Below, piece after piece: positions 35,072 through 43,767 of a DNA stretch of 64,000 bases. Positions within the stretch are counted from its first letter, which is position 1, and each line of letters opens with the position of its first letter. Under the pieces are notes generated by a model. It did not search any database. It was not told the origin of the DNA and saw nothing but the letters and a program-made list of their open reading frames with translations. The position numbers and the translations under genes were made by a program. The stretch is from Nocardia amikacinitolerans NBRC 108937 (GTDB lineage Bacteria > Actinomycetota > Actinomycetes > Mycobacteriales > Mycobacteriaceae), in NCBI RefSeq assembly GCF_001612615.1, contig NZ_BDAU01000040.1, forward strand, positions 1 to 64,000, read 5' to 3'.

Positions 35072-35272
35072 ATGGCAGTACGATTGTTCTCCGGTGCGTT
35101 GGTCGGTGTGGCCGCGATCTTGGCCACGACGATGCTTGCCCCGCAGGCTGAGGCTGCGCCAACAGCGCCTTGCGATGCGTATTCCGTTGGCAACACTCAT
35201 TACGAGGGCACGACGAAGTGGATCTGTTACTCATTCGGCCGGGGCTCGTACGGATGGATCGTCGCCGGATAG
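35072..35272 (+). CDS. Small secreted protein of unknown function
   Basis: The protein is 66 residues. A clear signal peptide (RLFSGALVGVAAILATTMLA, cleavage after AEA) leaves a mature part of about 37 residues, starting APTAPCDAYSVGNT. The mature part has two cysteines (APCDAY and WICYSF) that could form one disulfide. AAGAGG lies seven bases before the ATG; the GTG at 35069 is the alternative. I do not recognise the family. It stands alone between the pst terminator and an IS remnant. Confidence 0.7.
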   Translation: MAVRLFSGALVGVAAILATTMLAPQAEAAPTAPCDAYSVGNTHYEGTTKWICYSFGRGSYGWIVAG

Positions 35273-35304
35273 TGACAGGGGCCGTCGCGACGTGAGTCGT
35301 TGAA

Positions 35305-35403
35305 TCAGGCCGCGAATAGTTTGTGCAGGCGCTCGGCTGGGGCTTCCCAGCCGAGCGTTTTGCGTGGGCGGCCGTTGAGTTCCGCGGCGACGGCATCGCA
35401 CCG
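35305..35403 (-). pseudogene. C-terminal fragment of an IS30-family transposase
   Basis: About 32 codons read RCDAVAAELNGRPRKTLGW followed by EAPAERLHKLFAA and stop. The NGRPRKTLGW...PAE block is the conserved end of IS30-type transposases. Upstream the frame loses any transposase similarity, and the catalytic DDE region is missing, so this is a dead remnant. I see no terminal inverted repeats. It lies between the small secreted protein gene and phoU. Confidence 0.75.
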
Positions 35404-35527
35404 CGCGGTCTCCCCGAACTGGGGCGTTGCGACGACCACTAGGCCCCAAGAGAAAGTGCCGGGGCCGATTTCGTCGTTGTCGGTAGCTACGGTTCGAAGG
35501 GGCGGTGGCGGATCGAGCCGCATACAG

Positions 35528-35557
35528 CTCGGCCCCGGCGTGTTCGCCGGGGCCGAG
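35528..35557 (-). terminator. Terminator after phoU
   Basis: A perfect 13-base stem CTCGGCCCCGGCG/CGCCGGGGCCGAG with a 4-base loop lies 66 bases past the phoU stop on the minus strand. It also falls within an inactive stretch between the IS remnant and phoU. Confidence 0.75.
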
Positions 35558-35623
35558 GAAGTGTTCGCGATCCGCGCGTGCCCTCTGCTGTTGCCCGGCA
35601 GCAGTGCGCGTCGGGCGGCGCGT

Positions 35624-36286
35624 TCAGGCTTCGGCGTCGGGGTCCGCGGGGAGCACGCCGGTGACGAGGAAGATGACCCGGCGGCCGATCTCCACCGCGT
35701 GGTCGGCGAAACGCTCGTAGTAGCGGCCGAGCAGGGTGACGTCCACCGCCGCGGCGACGCCGTACTTCCAGTCCCGGTCCATCAGCAGGGTGAACAGGTG
35801 GCGATGCAGGTCGTCCATCGCCTCGTCGTCCTGGTTGAGCTGCGCGGCGCGCTCGGGGTCGCGGGTCTCGAGCACTTCCTTGGCGCCCGCGCCCATGTTC
35901 ACCGCGATGCGGCCCATCTCGGCGAAGTAGCCGTTCACCGATTCCGGCAGCGCGTGGTTCGGGTGGCGCCTGCGGGTGACCTTGGCTACGTGCAGGGCAA
36001 GCGCGCCCATCCGGTTCACGTCCTGCACGATCTGGATGGCGCTGACCACCTGGCGCAGGTCACCGGCGACCGGCGCCTGCAGCGCGAGCAGCGCGAACGC
36101 CTTCTCCTCGGCGTCGGTGATCATTTCGGCGATCCGGTCGGACTCGGTGATCACCTGCTCCGCGAGCGCGAGATCGGCCTGTAGCAGCGACTGGGTGGCC
36201 CGGTCCATGGCCGTACCCGCGAGACCGGCCATCTCGCCCACCAGGTGGGCGAGATCGGCCATTTGCTCGTTGTAGATGACACGCAT
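35624..36286 (-). CDS. phoU: Phosphate signalling regulator PhoU
   Basis: The protein is 220 residues starting MRVIYNEQMADL; a slightly longer start is possible. It has the two three-helix bundles of PhoU, with metal-binding motifs EKAFALLALQAPVAGDLRQVV and RYYERFADHAVEIGRRV. PhoU restrains Pst-linked signalling when phosphate is ample. It is convergent with pstSCAB, as phoY2 is near phoT in M. tuberculosis. Confidence 0.95.
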   Translation of the reverse strand: MRVIYNEQMADLAHLVGEMAGLAGTAMDRATQSLLQADLALAEQVITESDRIAEMITDAEEKAFALLALQAPVAGDLRQVVSAIQIVQDVNRMGALALHVAKVTRRRHPNHALPESVNGYFAEMGRIAVNMGAGAKEVLETRDPERAAQLNQDDEAMDDLHRHLFTLLMDRDWKYGVAAAVDVTLLGRYYERFADHAVEIGRRVIFLVTGVLPADPDAEA

Positions 36287-36446
36287 AACAGCAGACACTA
36301 GTTCCCGGCGCTGTCCAAGTCACCAACGGAGGGTGAATGGCCGGTGCCTCGGCGTCCGCGCAGCTACACCGAACGCCCCGGCAGACGTTGTCGATATGCT
36401 TCAGGAGCGGGCGAGAGTGACCGGTGTCACCGCTACGCTGGATCGC

Positions 36447-39134
36447 CTACTTGCAGATTTCGTCGGCCGCGTTGACGTGTTCCAGGTCCGAGGGCAGTGC
36501 GGTAGGCGTCGAATCCGTAGAGGCGCTCGTCACGACATTGGTGATCTGATCACCGACCGGCGTCGGTGCCTTGACGGTCACGCCGTTCGCCGAGTCGGCT
36601 CCGATGACGACCTCGACGATGCCGCCCAAGTCGTCGGCGGCTTCGATGGTCGCGCCGGGGATCGCGGTGGCCACGGTAGCCGCCGCGGCCTCGAGGCCGG
36701 CGCCGTAGCGGACCTTCGTGGTCGCCGAGGTGCCGTTGACGTAGTTGGTGACGTTGTAGATCGAAAAGCCCTGGTTGTCCAGCTTGGTGGCCGCTGTGCG
36801 GGCGAGACCGTCGTACCCGGAGCCGTTGGACACCAGCAGCGAGACGGTACCGGGGTCGACCGCCACGTACTTGGGCGGCTCCGGCGCCGCGGAGGTACTG
36901 GCCGGCGCATCGTCGTGCGCGGTCGGCTTCTCGCCCGGCAACGGCTGATCGTCGCGGATGGCTTTGAAGATGGCCTTGATGTCGGACTCGCGGGGGATTT
37001 CGTTGCCGTAGGCCGTGGTGCCCGCGGTCGGGACGGTGATGAAGGTGACCGCGCCCGCGTCGACCTTCTGCAGCGAACGTCCCAGCATCAGCAGGTCGTT
37101 GGGTTCGACCGCGTCCACCCACGTGTGCTTGCTGAACGCATCGATGAAGTTCTTCAGCCTGCCTGGATCGAAGAGGACCTTGCTGGACAGTGCGCCGCGC
37201 AGCAGCGAGGCCAGGAAGCGCTGCTGCCGGTTGATGCGGTCGTAGTCGCTGCGTTCCTCACCGTAGACGTGCCTGGCGCGCACGTAATTCAGCGCCGTCT
37301 CGCCGTTGATGCGCTGTTTGCCCGGCTGCTCCAGGATGGTGCCGAGGACACCGTCGATGAGTGGTTTGGTCGCGCAGACCTCGACGCCATCGATCGTGTC
37401 GACCATGGTCTCGAAGCCGGCGAAGTCGATGCCGATGAAGTGATTGATCGAGGCGCCGGTCAGTCGCTGGATCGTGGTGAGGAGGCATTTCGGTCCGCCG
37501 AGGTTGTAGACGGCGTTGAGCTTGTCGCCGATCGCGGCGGGGAAGGTCTCGTTGGTGTACTGCTCCTTCTCGTTGTCCCACCCCTTGCACTGCGGCCTTG
37601 TCACATCCAGGTCGCGAGGGAAGGACACGACGACAACTCGGTTTCGGGCCTTCGGGATGTGCACGAGCATGGTGGTGTCCGCACGGGATCCCTCGGCGTC
37701 GTCCAGGGTGCCCGCGCCCAGTTGACCGTTGACGCCCGCGCGGGTGTCGCTGCCGACGAGCAGATAGTTCTCGTCACCGAGCTGGGCGTTGGAATCGACG
37801 ATGTCCTCGGAGTTCTCGTCGAGGGCGGAGACCTGGGTGAAGCTGTTGGTGGTCGAACGCACGTAGCTCCAGCCGCCGCCGGTGATCAGCAGCACCAGCA
37901 CCGCCACCAGCGTGGCGGCCGCCCGGCCCGCGGTCTTCATCCGGCGGTTGCGCCGCTGCTTCGAGGCGGCGAGGCGGGACAGCGGGGGGCTGCCGACGGC
38001 CTTGGGCGGCGCCGCGATCTTGGACGCCGACTTGGCGGCGGGGGTCGCGGCGGACTCGGTCGTCGGCCATTTCGTCGTGGCGGGTTCGGGCGTCTGCGGC
38101 TCGTCGAGCGGCGGCAGGATGTCCGTGACCTCTTCGGGCTCGGCCGGTTCGGCGACCCGGCGCGGCGGGGCGGAGGGTGAGGCGCCGGTGATGTCGTCGA
38201 CGACGGCGGACGGAGCGCGTCGCTGTGTCGCTTGCCTGGCCGGTGTCGCCGGTGCCGCTGCTCGGCGCTTCGTGGTCTCGTCGGGCCTGCCCGCCGGTGC
38301 GGACCGGGTGGGCGCGGCTTCGGGAGCGCGGCGGGGTGGCTGTGCGGCGTTGCGTAGCGATGCGTCCGGGGCGGGGCGCTGACCATCCGGGCTGCGCTTG
38401 GGTCCGTCGCCGCGCTGTGACCCAGCCGGTGTGCCGCGCTGTGGTCCATCGAGCGGTGCGCGCTGAGGGCCTTCGGGGGCGGCGCGCTTGGGTCCATCGG
38501 CCCGCTGTGCCCCAGCCGGCGCACCGCGCTGTGCGCCGTCGACCGCGCCGCGCTGATGCCCATCGTGCGCACTGCGCTGTGCCCCATCGTGCGCACTGCG
38601 CTGTGGTCCGTCGTGCGCACTGCGCTGTGGTCCGTCGTGCGCACTGCGCTGTGGTCCGTCGTGCGCACTGCGCTGTGGTCCGTCGAGCGCGCCGCGCTGT
38701 GGTCCATCGAGCGCCCCGCGCTGAGGCCCTTCCGGCGCCTTGTGTTGCGGAGCCTGGTGCATCCCGCGCTGCGGACCTTCCGGCGCGCGGCGTTGCTGCG
38801 GGGCAGGGCTCTCGGGCGCGCGGCGCGGGGACTCGGCGGGACGGGGTGCGGCGGCGTGGGATGGGTGCTCCGGCGCGGTCTCGGCCCGGCGGTTCGGGTG
38901 GCCGCCACCGTTGTCGGCGCGGCGCCTGCGGCCGGTGCGCTCGTTGTCGACCTTCTCGACCAGATCCTGGACCGTCAGCGGCGCGGAGCCCGCGTCGGCC
39001 GCGGCATCGGCGTGCCGGGAGCGGCGGGACGTGCGTGCGCCATCTCGTTCGGTGTTCTCCGCCGTGGGATAGCGCTCCCACGGGGCGCGACCTCCGGGCC
39101 GTGGCGTGCGCCCGTGCCGATCGTCACCCACCAA
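36447..39134 (-). CDS. LytR-CpsA-Psr (LCP) family wall-polymer ligase with repeat-rich N-terminus
   Basis: The protein is 895 residues, against 684 for the mycobacterial counterpart Rv0822c. Order: a polar N-terminus with TVQDLVEKV near residue 54; an intracellular Pro/Gln/Arg-rich region with eight-residue repeats DGPQRSAH (about 117-235); one membrane helix (about 404-424); the LCP domain (about 455-640, with DTRAG, RADTTMLVHIP and SFPRDL); and a LytR_C domain (about 770-860, with VSLLVSNGSGYDGLA). LCP enzymes move arabinogalactan-type polymers from lipid carriers to peptidoglycan. It is followed by phoU on the same strand. Confidence 0.93.
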   Translation of the reverse strand: MVGDDRHGRTPRPGGRAPWERYPTAENTERDGARTSRRSRHADAAADAGSAPLTVQDLVEKVDNERTGRRRRADNGGGHPNRRAETAPEHPSHAAAPRPAESPRRAPESPAPQQRRAPEGPQRGMHQAPQHKAPEGPQRGALDGPQRGALDGPQRSAHDGPQRSAHDGPQRSAHDGPQRSAHDGAQRSAHDGHQRGAVDGAQRGAPAGAQRADGPKRAAPEGPQRAPLDGPQRGTPAGSQRGDGPKRSPDGQRPAPDASLRNAAQPPRRAPEAAPTRSAPAGRPDETTKRRAAAPATPARQATQRRAPSAVVDDITGASPSAPPRRVAEPAEPEEVTDILPPLDEPQTPEPATTKWPTTESAATPAAKSASKIAAPPKAVGSPPLSRLAASKQRRNRRMKTAGRAAATLVAVLVLLITGGGWSYVRSTTNSFTQVSALDENSEDIVDSNAQLGDENYLLVGSDTRAGVNGQLGAGTLDDAEGSRADTTMLVHIPKARNRVVVVSFPRDLDVTRPQCKGWDNEKEQYTNETFPAAIGDKLNAVYNLGGPKCLLTTIQRLTGASINHFIGIDFAGFETMVDTIDGVEVCATKPLIDGVLGTILEQPGKQRINGETALNYVRARHVYGEERSDYDRINRQQRFLASLLRGALSSKVLFDPGRLKNFIDAFSKHTWVDAVEPNDLLMLGRSLQKVDAGAVTFITVPTAGTTAYGNEIPRESDIKAIFKAIRDDQPLPGEKPTAHDDAPASTSAAPEPPKYVAVDPGTVSLLVSNGSGYDGLARTAATKLDNQGFSIYNVTNYVNGTSATTKVRYGAGLEAAAATVATAIPGATIEAADDLGGIVEVVIGADSANGVTVKAPTPVGDQITNVVTSASTDSTPTALPSDLEHVNAADEICK
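38430..38786 (-). repeat. 24-base coding repeat in the LCP gene
   Basis: At least ten in-frame copies of an eight-codon unit (consensus GPQR-G/S-A-H/L-D) occupy residues about 117-235. Four copies around 38590-38700 are nearly identical at the DNA level. Such arrays often vary in copy number among strains. Confidence 0.88.
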
Positions 39135-39383
39135 CGAACCTCGCTTTTCGTCTTTGCTGCCCGCCGGCGCCGAGCTCGACCAGCATGACCGATTTCGCCA
39201 ATGATAACGATTCCGCCACGGCGGGCCAGCCCGGAGCGAAATCGAATTGCCGCAAAGCCGTATCCCAATTCGCTGTTGATCGGTAACCGAATGGTAGCGA
39301 AACGAGTGGCGAAACAGCTGGTACTCGGACGATTCCGACGTGTGTCGGTTTGCCCGCGTCAGCGGCGGCGGAGCTGCCCCCGA

Positions 39384-40532
39384 TCAGCCTCCGCTGTGCA
39401 TCACATCGGCAGCCGTCGGCACCGCCGGATCGTCGGGATCGTCGAGCCAACCGTGCGGCAGCGCGACCTTGCCTGGCGAACCCTGCCGCCCGCGCGGTCC
39501 CTCGGCGTCCTTCGGGAACGGCGCGGTCGGGTCGAGCTTGCCGATCAGGTCGCCGAGTTCGGTGAGACTCGACACGGTGGCGAAGGCGCGGCGCAGATCC
39601 GCGCCGACCGGGAAGCCCATGAGGTACCAGGCCATGTGCTTGCGCAGATCGCGCATGGCCTTCTCCTCGCCGAGATGGTCGGACAGCAGCGCGCCGTGCC
39701 GGTGCAGCACCTCGCCGACGCGGCCGAGATTCGGCGGCTCCGGCAGTGCCTCGCCGCGCAGCGCCGCTTGCAGTTCGGCGAACAGCCACGGCCTGCCGAG
39801 GCAGCCGCGCCCGACGACGACGCCGTCGCAGCCGGTCTCGGCCATCATGCGCACCGCGTCGTCGGCGGAGAAGATGTCGCCGTTGCCGAGCACCGGGATG
39901 GTGGTCACCGCCTCCTTGAGCCGGGCGATGGCCGACCAATCGGCCTGGCCGGAGTAGCGCTGGGCCGCGGTGCGCGCGTGTAGCGCGACGGCCTTGGCGC
40001 CCTCGGCCTCGGCGATGCGGCCCGCGTCCAGGTAGGTGAGGTGCTCGTCGTCGATGCCGATGCGGAACTTGACCGTCACCGGCACGCCCGCCGGTTCGGC
40101 GGCGGCGACCATGGCGCGCACGATCTTGCTGAACAGCGCCCGCTTGTACGGCAGCGCCGCGCCACCGCCGAGCCGGGTGACCTTGGGCACCGGGCAGCCG
40201 AGATTCATGTCGATGTGATCGGCCCAGCCCTCGCCGACGATGATGCGCACCGCCTCGCCCAGCGTGGCCGGGTCGACGCCGTAGAGCTGCATCGAGCGCG
40301 GGTGCTCGTCCTCGTCGAAGGACATCATGTGCAGCGTCTTCTCGTTGCGCTCCACGACAGCGCGCGCGGTGATCATCTCGCACACGTAGATGGAGGTGGA
40401 GCTGCCGAACTCGCGACACAGCTTGCGGAAGGCCAGATTGGTGATGCCCGCCATCGGCGCGAGCACCACCGGCGGGTCGACCGGATACGGCCCGATCCGC
40501 AGCGTGGTCGGCGCCTCGGTAGTCATCGTCAC
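39384..40532 (-). CDS. dusB: tRNA-dihydrouridine synthase (DusB type)
   Basis: The protein is 382 residues. It is an FMN-dependent enzyme that reduces uridine in tRNA D-loops. Visible motifs are VLAPMAGITNLAFRKLCREFG, MNLGCPVPKVTRLGGGAAL with the catalytic Cys (GCP), VKFRIGIDDE, and HARTAAQRYSGQADW. The start MTMTTEAP could also begin at the second Met. It matches Rv0823c. It is divergent from nothing: the LCP gene follows on the same strand 249 bases later. Confidence 0.95.
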   Translation of the reverse strand: MTMTTEAPTTLRIGPYPVDPPVVLAPMAGITNLAFRKLCREFGSSTSIYVCEMITARAVVERNEKTLHMMSFDEDEHPRSMQLYGVDPATLGEAVRIIVGEGWADHIDMNLGCPVPKVTRLGGGAALPYKRALFSKIVRAMVAAAEPAGVPVTVKFRIGIDDEHLTYLDAGRIAEAEGAKAVALHARTAAQRYSGQADWSAIARLKEAVTTIPVLGNGDIFSADDAVRMMAETGCDGVVVGRGCLGRPWLFAELQAALRGEALPEPPNLGRVGEVLHRHGALLSDHLGEEKAMRDLRKHMAWYLMGFPVGADLRRAFATVSSLTELGDLIGKLDPTAPFPKDAEGPRGRQGSPGKVALPHGWLDDPDDPAVPTAADVMHSGG

Positions 40533-40615
40533 GCGTTCCAGTGTCTCATCAGGGCGTGCTCGACCCGGCGGCAGCGTGGCGTGACGTGCGCTGATTCACT
40601 GGGCGCGCCGTGCCA

Positions 40616-40915
40616 TCGGCGCCGAGCGAGTGGCGCAACCGATCGATGTGGGGCGAGTGGCCCGCGGATCAGCGCCGAGCGAGTGGCGCAATCGATCGAT
40701 CGGTGTGGGGCGAGTGGCCCGCGGATCAGCGCCGAGCGAGTGGCGCAGTCGATCGGTGTGGGGCGAGTGGCCCGCGGATCAGCGCCGATCGAGTGGCGCA
40801 GTCGATCGGTGTGGGGCGAGCGGCCCGCGGATCAGCGCCGATCGAGTAGCGCAGTCGATCGGTGCCGAGCGAGCGGCCCCACGAGTCAGCGCCGAGCGAG
40901 CGGCACGTGCTCACT
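40616..40915 (+). repeat. Minisatellite, about 53-57 base unit, five to six copies
   Basis: This intergenic array between dusB and the SDR gene repeats units running GCGCCGAGCGAGTGGCGCA, then TCGATCGGTGTGGGGCGAG, then TGGCCCGCGGATCA. Copies begin near 40618, 40673, 40730, 40783 and 40836, with a partial sixth near 40890. Copies three and four differ at very few positions, which points to recent expansion. A protein-like frame runs through but is only the repeat translated. Confidence 0.88.
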
Positions 40916-41765
40916 CCCCGCGCAGTCGCCGGTGATAGATCTCCCGCACCGCCTGATCCGGCTGCGAGTACGCCGTGGTCGCGCCAGTGAACTTGGCCAC
41001 GGCGAGCTGCACGCGGTAGGGCAGCAGCTGGGTGGACTTGATGATCGCCGCCAGCCTGCGCGGCACCGTCACCAGCGGACGGGCCCGCCGCACGGTGTCC
41101 ACGATCGCCGCCGCGACCTGGTCCGGATCGACGGTGGTGAGCGGCTCGATCCAGTTCGGCATGTTCGCGCCCGCCGAGAGCTCGGTGCGCACGATGCCGG
41201 GCAGCACCGCGCTCACCTGCACTCCGTGCTCCTTCAACTCCAGGTGCAGCGCCGAGGTGAAGCCGACCACCGCGTGCTTGGTCGCGCAGTAGGTGGCGAG
41301 GCCGGGGAAACCCTGTGTCCCGGCGAGCGAGGCGATATTGATCAGGTGGCCGCTGCCGCGCGCCAGGAAGCGTTCGGTGGCCAGCCTGCTGCCGTGGATG
41401 ACGCCGCGCAGGTTGACGTCGATGATCCGTTCGGTCATCGCCTCGTCCTCGTCGGCGAACAGTCCGGTCGGCATGATCCCGGCGTTGTTCACCAAGACGT
41501 CGAGCGGCCCGAGCTGGGCCTCCACCGCGTCGAGGAAGGCGGCGAAGGACTTGCGATCGGTGACGTTCAGCGGCAGGCCGACGACACGGGCGTCCGGGTC
41601 GGCGCCGAGTTCGGCCGCGGTCTTCTCGACCAGCTCGACGTCGACGTCCCCGATCGCAACGGCGGCCTTCGCGGCGAGGAACGCCTCGGCGGTGGCCCGA
41701 CCGATGCCGCGCGCGCCGCCCGTGATCGCCACGACCTTGCCCGCAAGAACCACGCCCGCAGCCAT
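40911..41765 (-). CDS. Short-chain dehydrogenase/reductase
   Basis: The protein is 284 residues. The Rossmann motif is TGGARGIGRA near residue 16, NNAG near 92, and the catalytic Ser and YCATK appear at about 144 and 158. NAD(P) preference is unclear; IGDVD suggests an acid after beta-2. It resembles mycobacterial SDRs of unknown substrate. Its stop lies inside the last partial repeat unit. Confidence 0.9.
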   Translation of the reverse strand: MAAGVVLAGKVVAITGGARGIGRATAEAFLAAKAAVAIGDVDVELVEKTAAELGADPDARVVGLPLNVTDRKSFAAFLDAVEAQLGPLDVLVNNAGIMPTGLFADEDEAMTERIIDVNLRGVIHGSRLATERFLARGSGHLINIASLAGTQGFPGLATYCATKHAVVGFTSALHLELKEHGVQVSAVLPGIVRTELSAGANMPNWIEPLTTVDPDQVAAAIVDTVRRARPLVTVPRRLAAIIKSTQLLPYRVQLAVAKFTGATTAYSQPDQAVREIYHRRLRGE

Positions 41766-41987
41766 GTCGGCCTCCCTCGTCGATCTCCTACCTCACGGTA
41801 ACTTCGGCGGCACCTCGCTCGCGGCCGAATGCGCTCGACGGCTTAGTCTGGGACAGTGGGTCGCGGGGTCATCCCGACGGCCGCTCGCGGGCCCAGCCCG
41901 CGGCGATATCGGTAACCCAGCTGTGACGCCCACTGTGACCAGCGGTTATAGCGCCAACGCACCATCAATACGACATCGGAGTACCCA

Positions 41988-42641
41988 TTGCCTGCCGAGG
42001 ACATCGAATCGGGCGCGTCTCGCGACGAAGACAAGGCCACCACCCCGGAACAGCGTGCGAGCACGTCGGACGTGCGTCTCGACAAGAAGGACGATCCCAC
42101 CCCCGCCCCGAAGTCCGGCGCCACTGTCTCGATCCCGGTGTCGTCGGTGCTGTGGGGCGCGGCCGTAGCCGTTCTCGCCGTGCTGACCGTGCTGTTCGGC
42201 GTGCTGTGGTGGTCGGCCAAGAGCGATCTCGACGAACAAGCTCAGCGCGCCGCCGACGATCGCCGCGCCGAACAGGTCGCCACCGATTACGCGGTCGGCG
42301 CGGCGACGGTGAATTATCAGGACATCAACGCGTGGATCGGCAAGCTGAAGGCCAACACCACCCCGCAGCTGGCGAACAAATTCGACGCGACAGCGCCCAA
42401 GCTGGAGCAGATTCTGGTTCCGCTGAAGTGGACGTCCACCGCCTCGCCCATTTCCGCGAAGGTCGTTTCCGAGGACAACGGCGTCTACAAGGTGAATGTC
42501 TTCGTGAACGTGAGTTCCACGAATGCGCAGAGCCCGGAAGGCGCGCAAACCACGGTCACTTACAACGTCACGCTGGACGAGAACTCCGACTGGAAGATCA
42601 CCGATGTCGGCGGCACCGACGGCGCATTGCCGTTGAACTGA
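41988..42641 (+). CDS. Mce-associated-like membrane protein
   Basis: The protein is 217 residues. The TTG start lies behind GGAG. A charged cytoplasmic front of about 48 residues is followed by one helix (SVLWGAAVAVLAVLTVLFGVL) and then a SnoaL-like outer domain with VATDYAVGAATVNYQDINAW. This is the architecture of Mce-associated proteins, which may stabilise lipid importers, but no mce genes are in the window. It is convergent with desA1 across a strong shared terminator. Confidence 0.78.
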   Translation: MPAEDIESGASRDEDKATTPEQRASTSDVRLDKKDDPTPAPKSGATVSIPVSSVLWGAAVAVLAVLTVLFGVLWWSAKSDLDEQAQRAADDRRAEQVATDYAVGAATVNYQDINAWIGKLKANTTPQLANKFDATAPKLEQILVPLKWTSTASPISAKVVSEDNGVYKVNVFVNVSSTNAQSPEGAQTTVTYNVTLDENSDWKITDVGGTDGALPLN

Positions 42642-42654
42642 ATACGGGTCGGAC

Positions 42655-42703
42655 AAAAGCAAGCGCCGCCGCCGGAATCATTCCGGCGGCGGCGCTTGCT
42701 TTT
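42655..42703. terminator. Bidirectional terminator between the Mce-associated-like gene and desA1
   Basis: A 24-base perfect stem (AAAAGCAAGCGCCGCCGCCG... and complement) has a one-base centre. It carries A tracts on one side and T tracts on the other, so it works on both strands. It lies 13 bases after the left stop and ten bases before the desA1 stop. Confidence 0.9.
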
Positions 42704-42713
42704 ACGGGTGCGA

Positions 42714-43679
42714 TCAGATCGCGGCGGCACCCGCGAGTTCGCGCTTCTTGGCTTCGCGGGCCAGCATCCGGTCGCGCTGCTCCTCGAACTTCACGACGTC
42801 CTTGCTCAGCTTCTCCAGGAAGTTGCCGAGCCGCTCACGGACGGCCTCGCCGCGCGGAGTGAAATCGTCGCGCTCGAAGATGTTCCACTTCTTCAGCACG
42901 GGCTCCACGACGTCCTCGAGGTGCTGGCGCAAGTCGTAGATGCCGTGCTTGGCCATCAGCACGCCGTTGCGGCGGAAGTTGGGCATGCCCGCGCCGGGCA
43001 TCTGGAAGTTCTCCAGGATCAGCGTGATGGCCTCGAGCGTCTGGTCGGGCGCCAGGTCGAGGGCCGCACCGCACATGTTGCGGTAGAAGATCATGTGCAG
43101 GTTCTCGTCGGCGGCGACGCGCTGCAGCATGCGGTCGGCGATCGGGTCGTCACAGACCTTGCCGGTGTTGCGGTGCGAGACGCGGGTGGCGAGTTCCTGG
43201 AAGGTCACGTACGCCACCGAGTGCAGGAAGCCCGCGTCGGCTTCGGTGGGGGAGGCGAAGCCGTTGGTCATGTGGACCATGCGGGCCTCTTCGAGGGCGA
43301 CCGGGTCCACGCCGCGGGTGACCACCAGGTAGTCACGCATGACGATGCCGTGCCGGTTCTCCTCGGCGGTCCAGCGCCCCACCCAGGTGCCCCACGCGCC
43401 GTCCTGCGAGAAGTTCTCGGCGATCTCACGGTGGTAGGAGGGGAGGTTGTCCTCGGTCAGCAGGTTCGTGATCATGGCCGCCTTGGCGACCTCGCTCAAT
43501 CGAGACTGCTCCGGGTCCCAGTCGACACCGCCGAGTGCCGCGAAATTGCGGCCCTCGTCCCACGGGACGTAGTCGTGCGGATGCCATTCCTTTGCCAGGG
43601 AGAGGTGCCGGTTGACGTTTTGTTCGGCAACCGGCTCCAACTCCGTGAGCAGCTCGAGTTGAGTCAGATCCCTTGCCAT
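42714..43679 (-). CDS. desA1: Acyl-ACP desaturase DesA1-type
   Basis: The protein is 321 residues starting MARDLTQLELL. It is a soluble di-iron desaturase of mycolic-acid producers that introduces a double bond in acyl-ACP. The two ligand motifs are EENRHGIVMRDYL (near residue 104) and DENLHMIFYRNM (near 190). It matches Rv0824c beside dusB. It likely sets mycolate or long acyl unsaturation. A palindrome lies 77 bases upstream of the start. Confidence 0.95.
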   Translation of the reverse strand: MARDLTQLELLTELEPVAEQNVNRHLSLAKEWHPHDYVPWDEGRNFAALGGVDWDPEQSRLSEVAKAAMITNLLTEDNLPSYHREIAENFSQDGAWGTWVGRWTAEENRHGIVMRDYLVVTRGVDPVALEEARMVHMTNGFASPTEADAGFLHSVAYVTFQELATRVSHRNTGKVCDDPIADRMLQRVAADENLHMIFYRNMCGAALDLAPDQTLEAITLILENFQMPGAGMPNFRRNGVLMAKHGIYDLRQHLEDVVEPVLKKWNIFERDDFTPRGEAVRERLGNFLEKLSKDVVKFEEQRDRMLAREAKKRELAGAAAI

Positions 43680-43755
43680 GTAATAGCCCTTCATTGAGTG
43701 CGTGCACGCTTGCAGGTCGTCCCCCCGGGTAGACCGTGCTGATGCGGCCATACCT

Positions 43756-43767
43756 TACGGCACCGTA
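43756..43767 (-). promoter_or_regulatory. Palindrome TACGG-CA-CCGTA upstream of desA1
   Basis: The inverted repeat TACGGCACCGTA lies 77 bases before the desA1 start on the minus strand. A TetR-family repressor (MadR) is known to act on desA1 in mycobacteria. I cannot confirm that this is its site. Confidence 0.4.

Noticed and set aside
38430..38786. CRISPR array
   Set aside because: The 24-base units have no spacers and are in frame inside a protein gene. No cas genes are nearby. The 40616 array likewise has no spacers.
40610..40935. Protein-like frames through the dusB-SDR minisatellite
   Set aside because: The repeat length is not fixed at a multiple of three, and frames differ between copies. 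It is non-coding repeat DNA.
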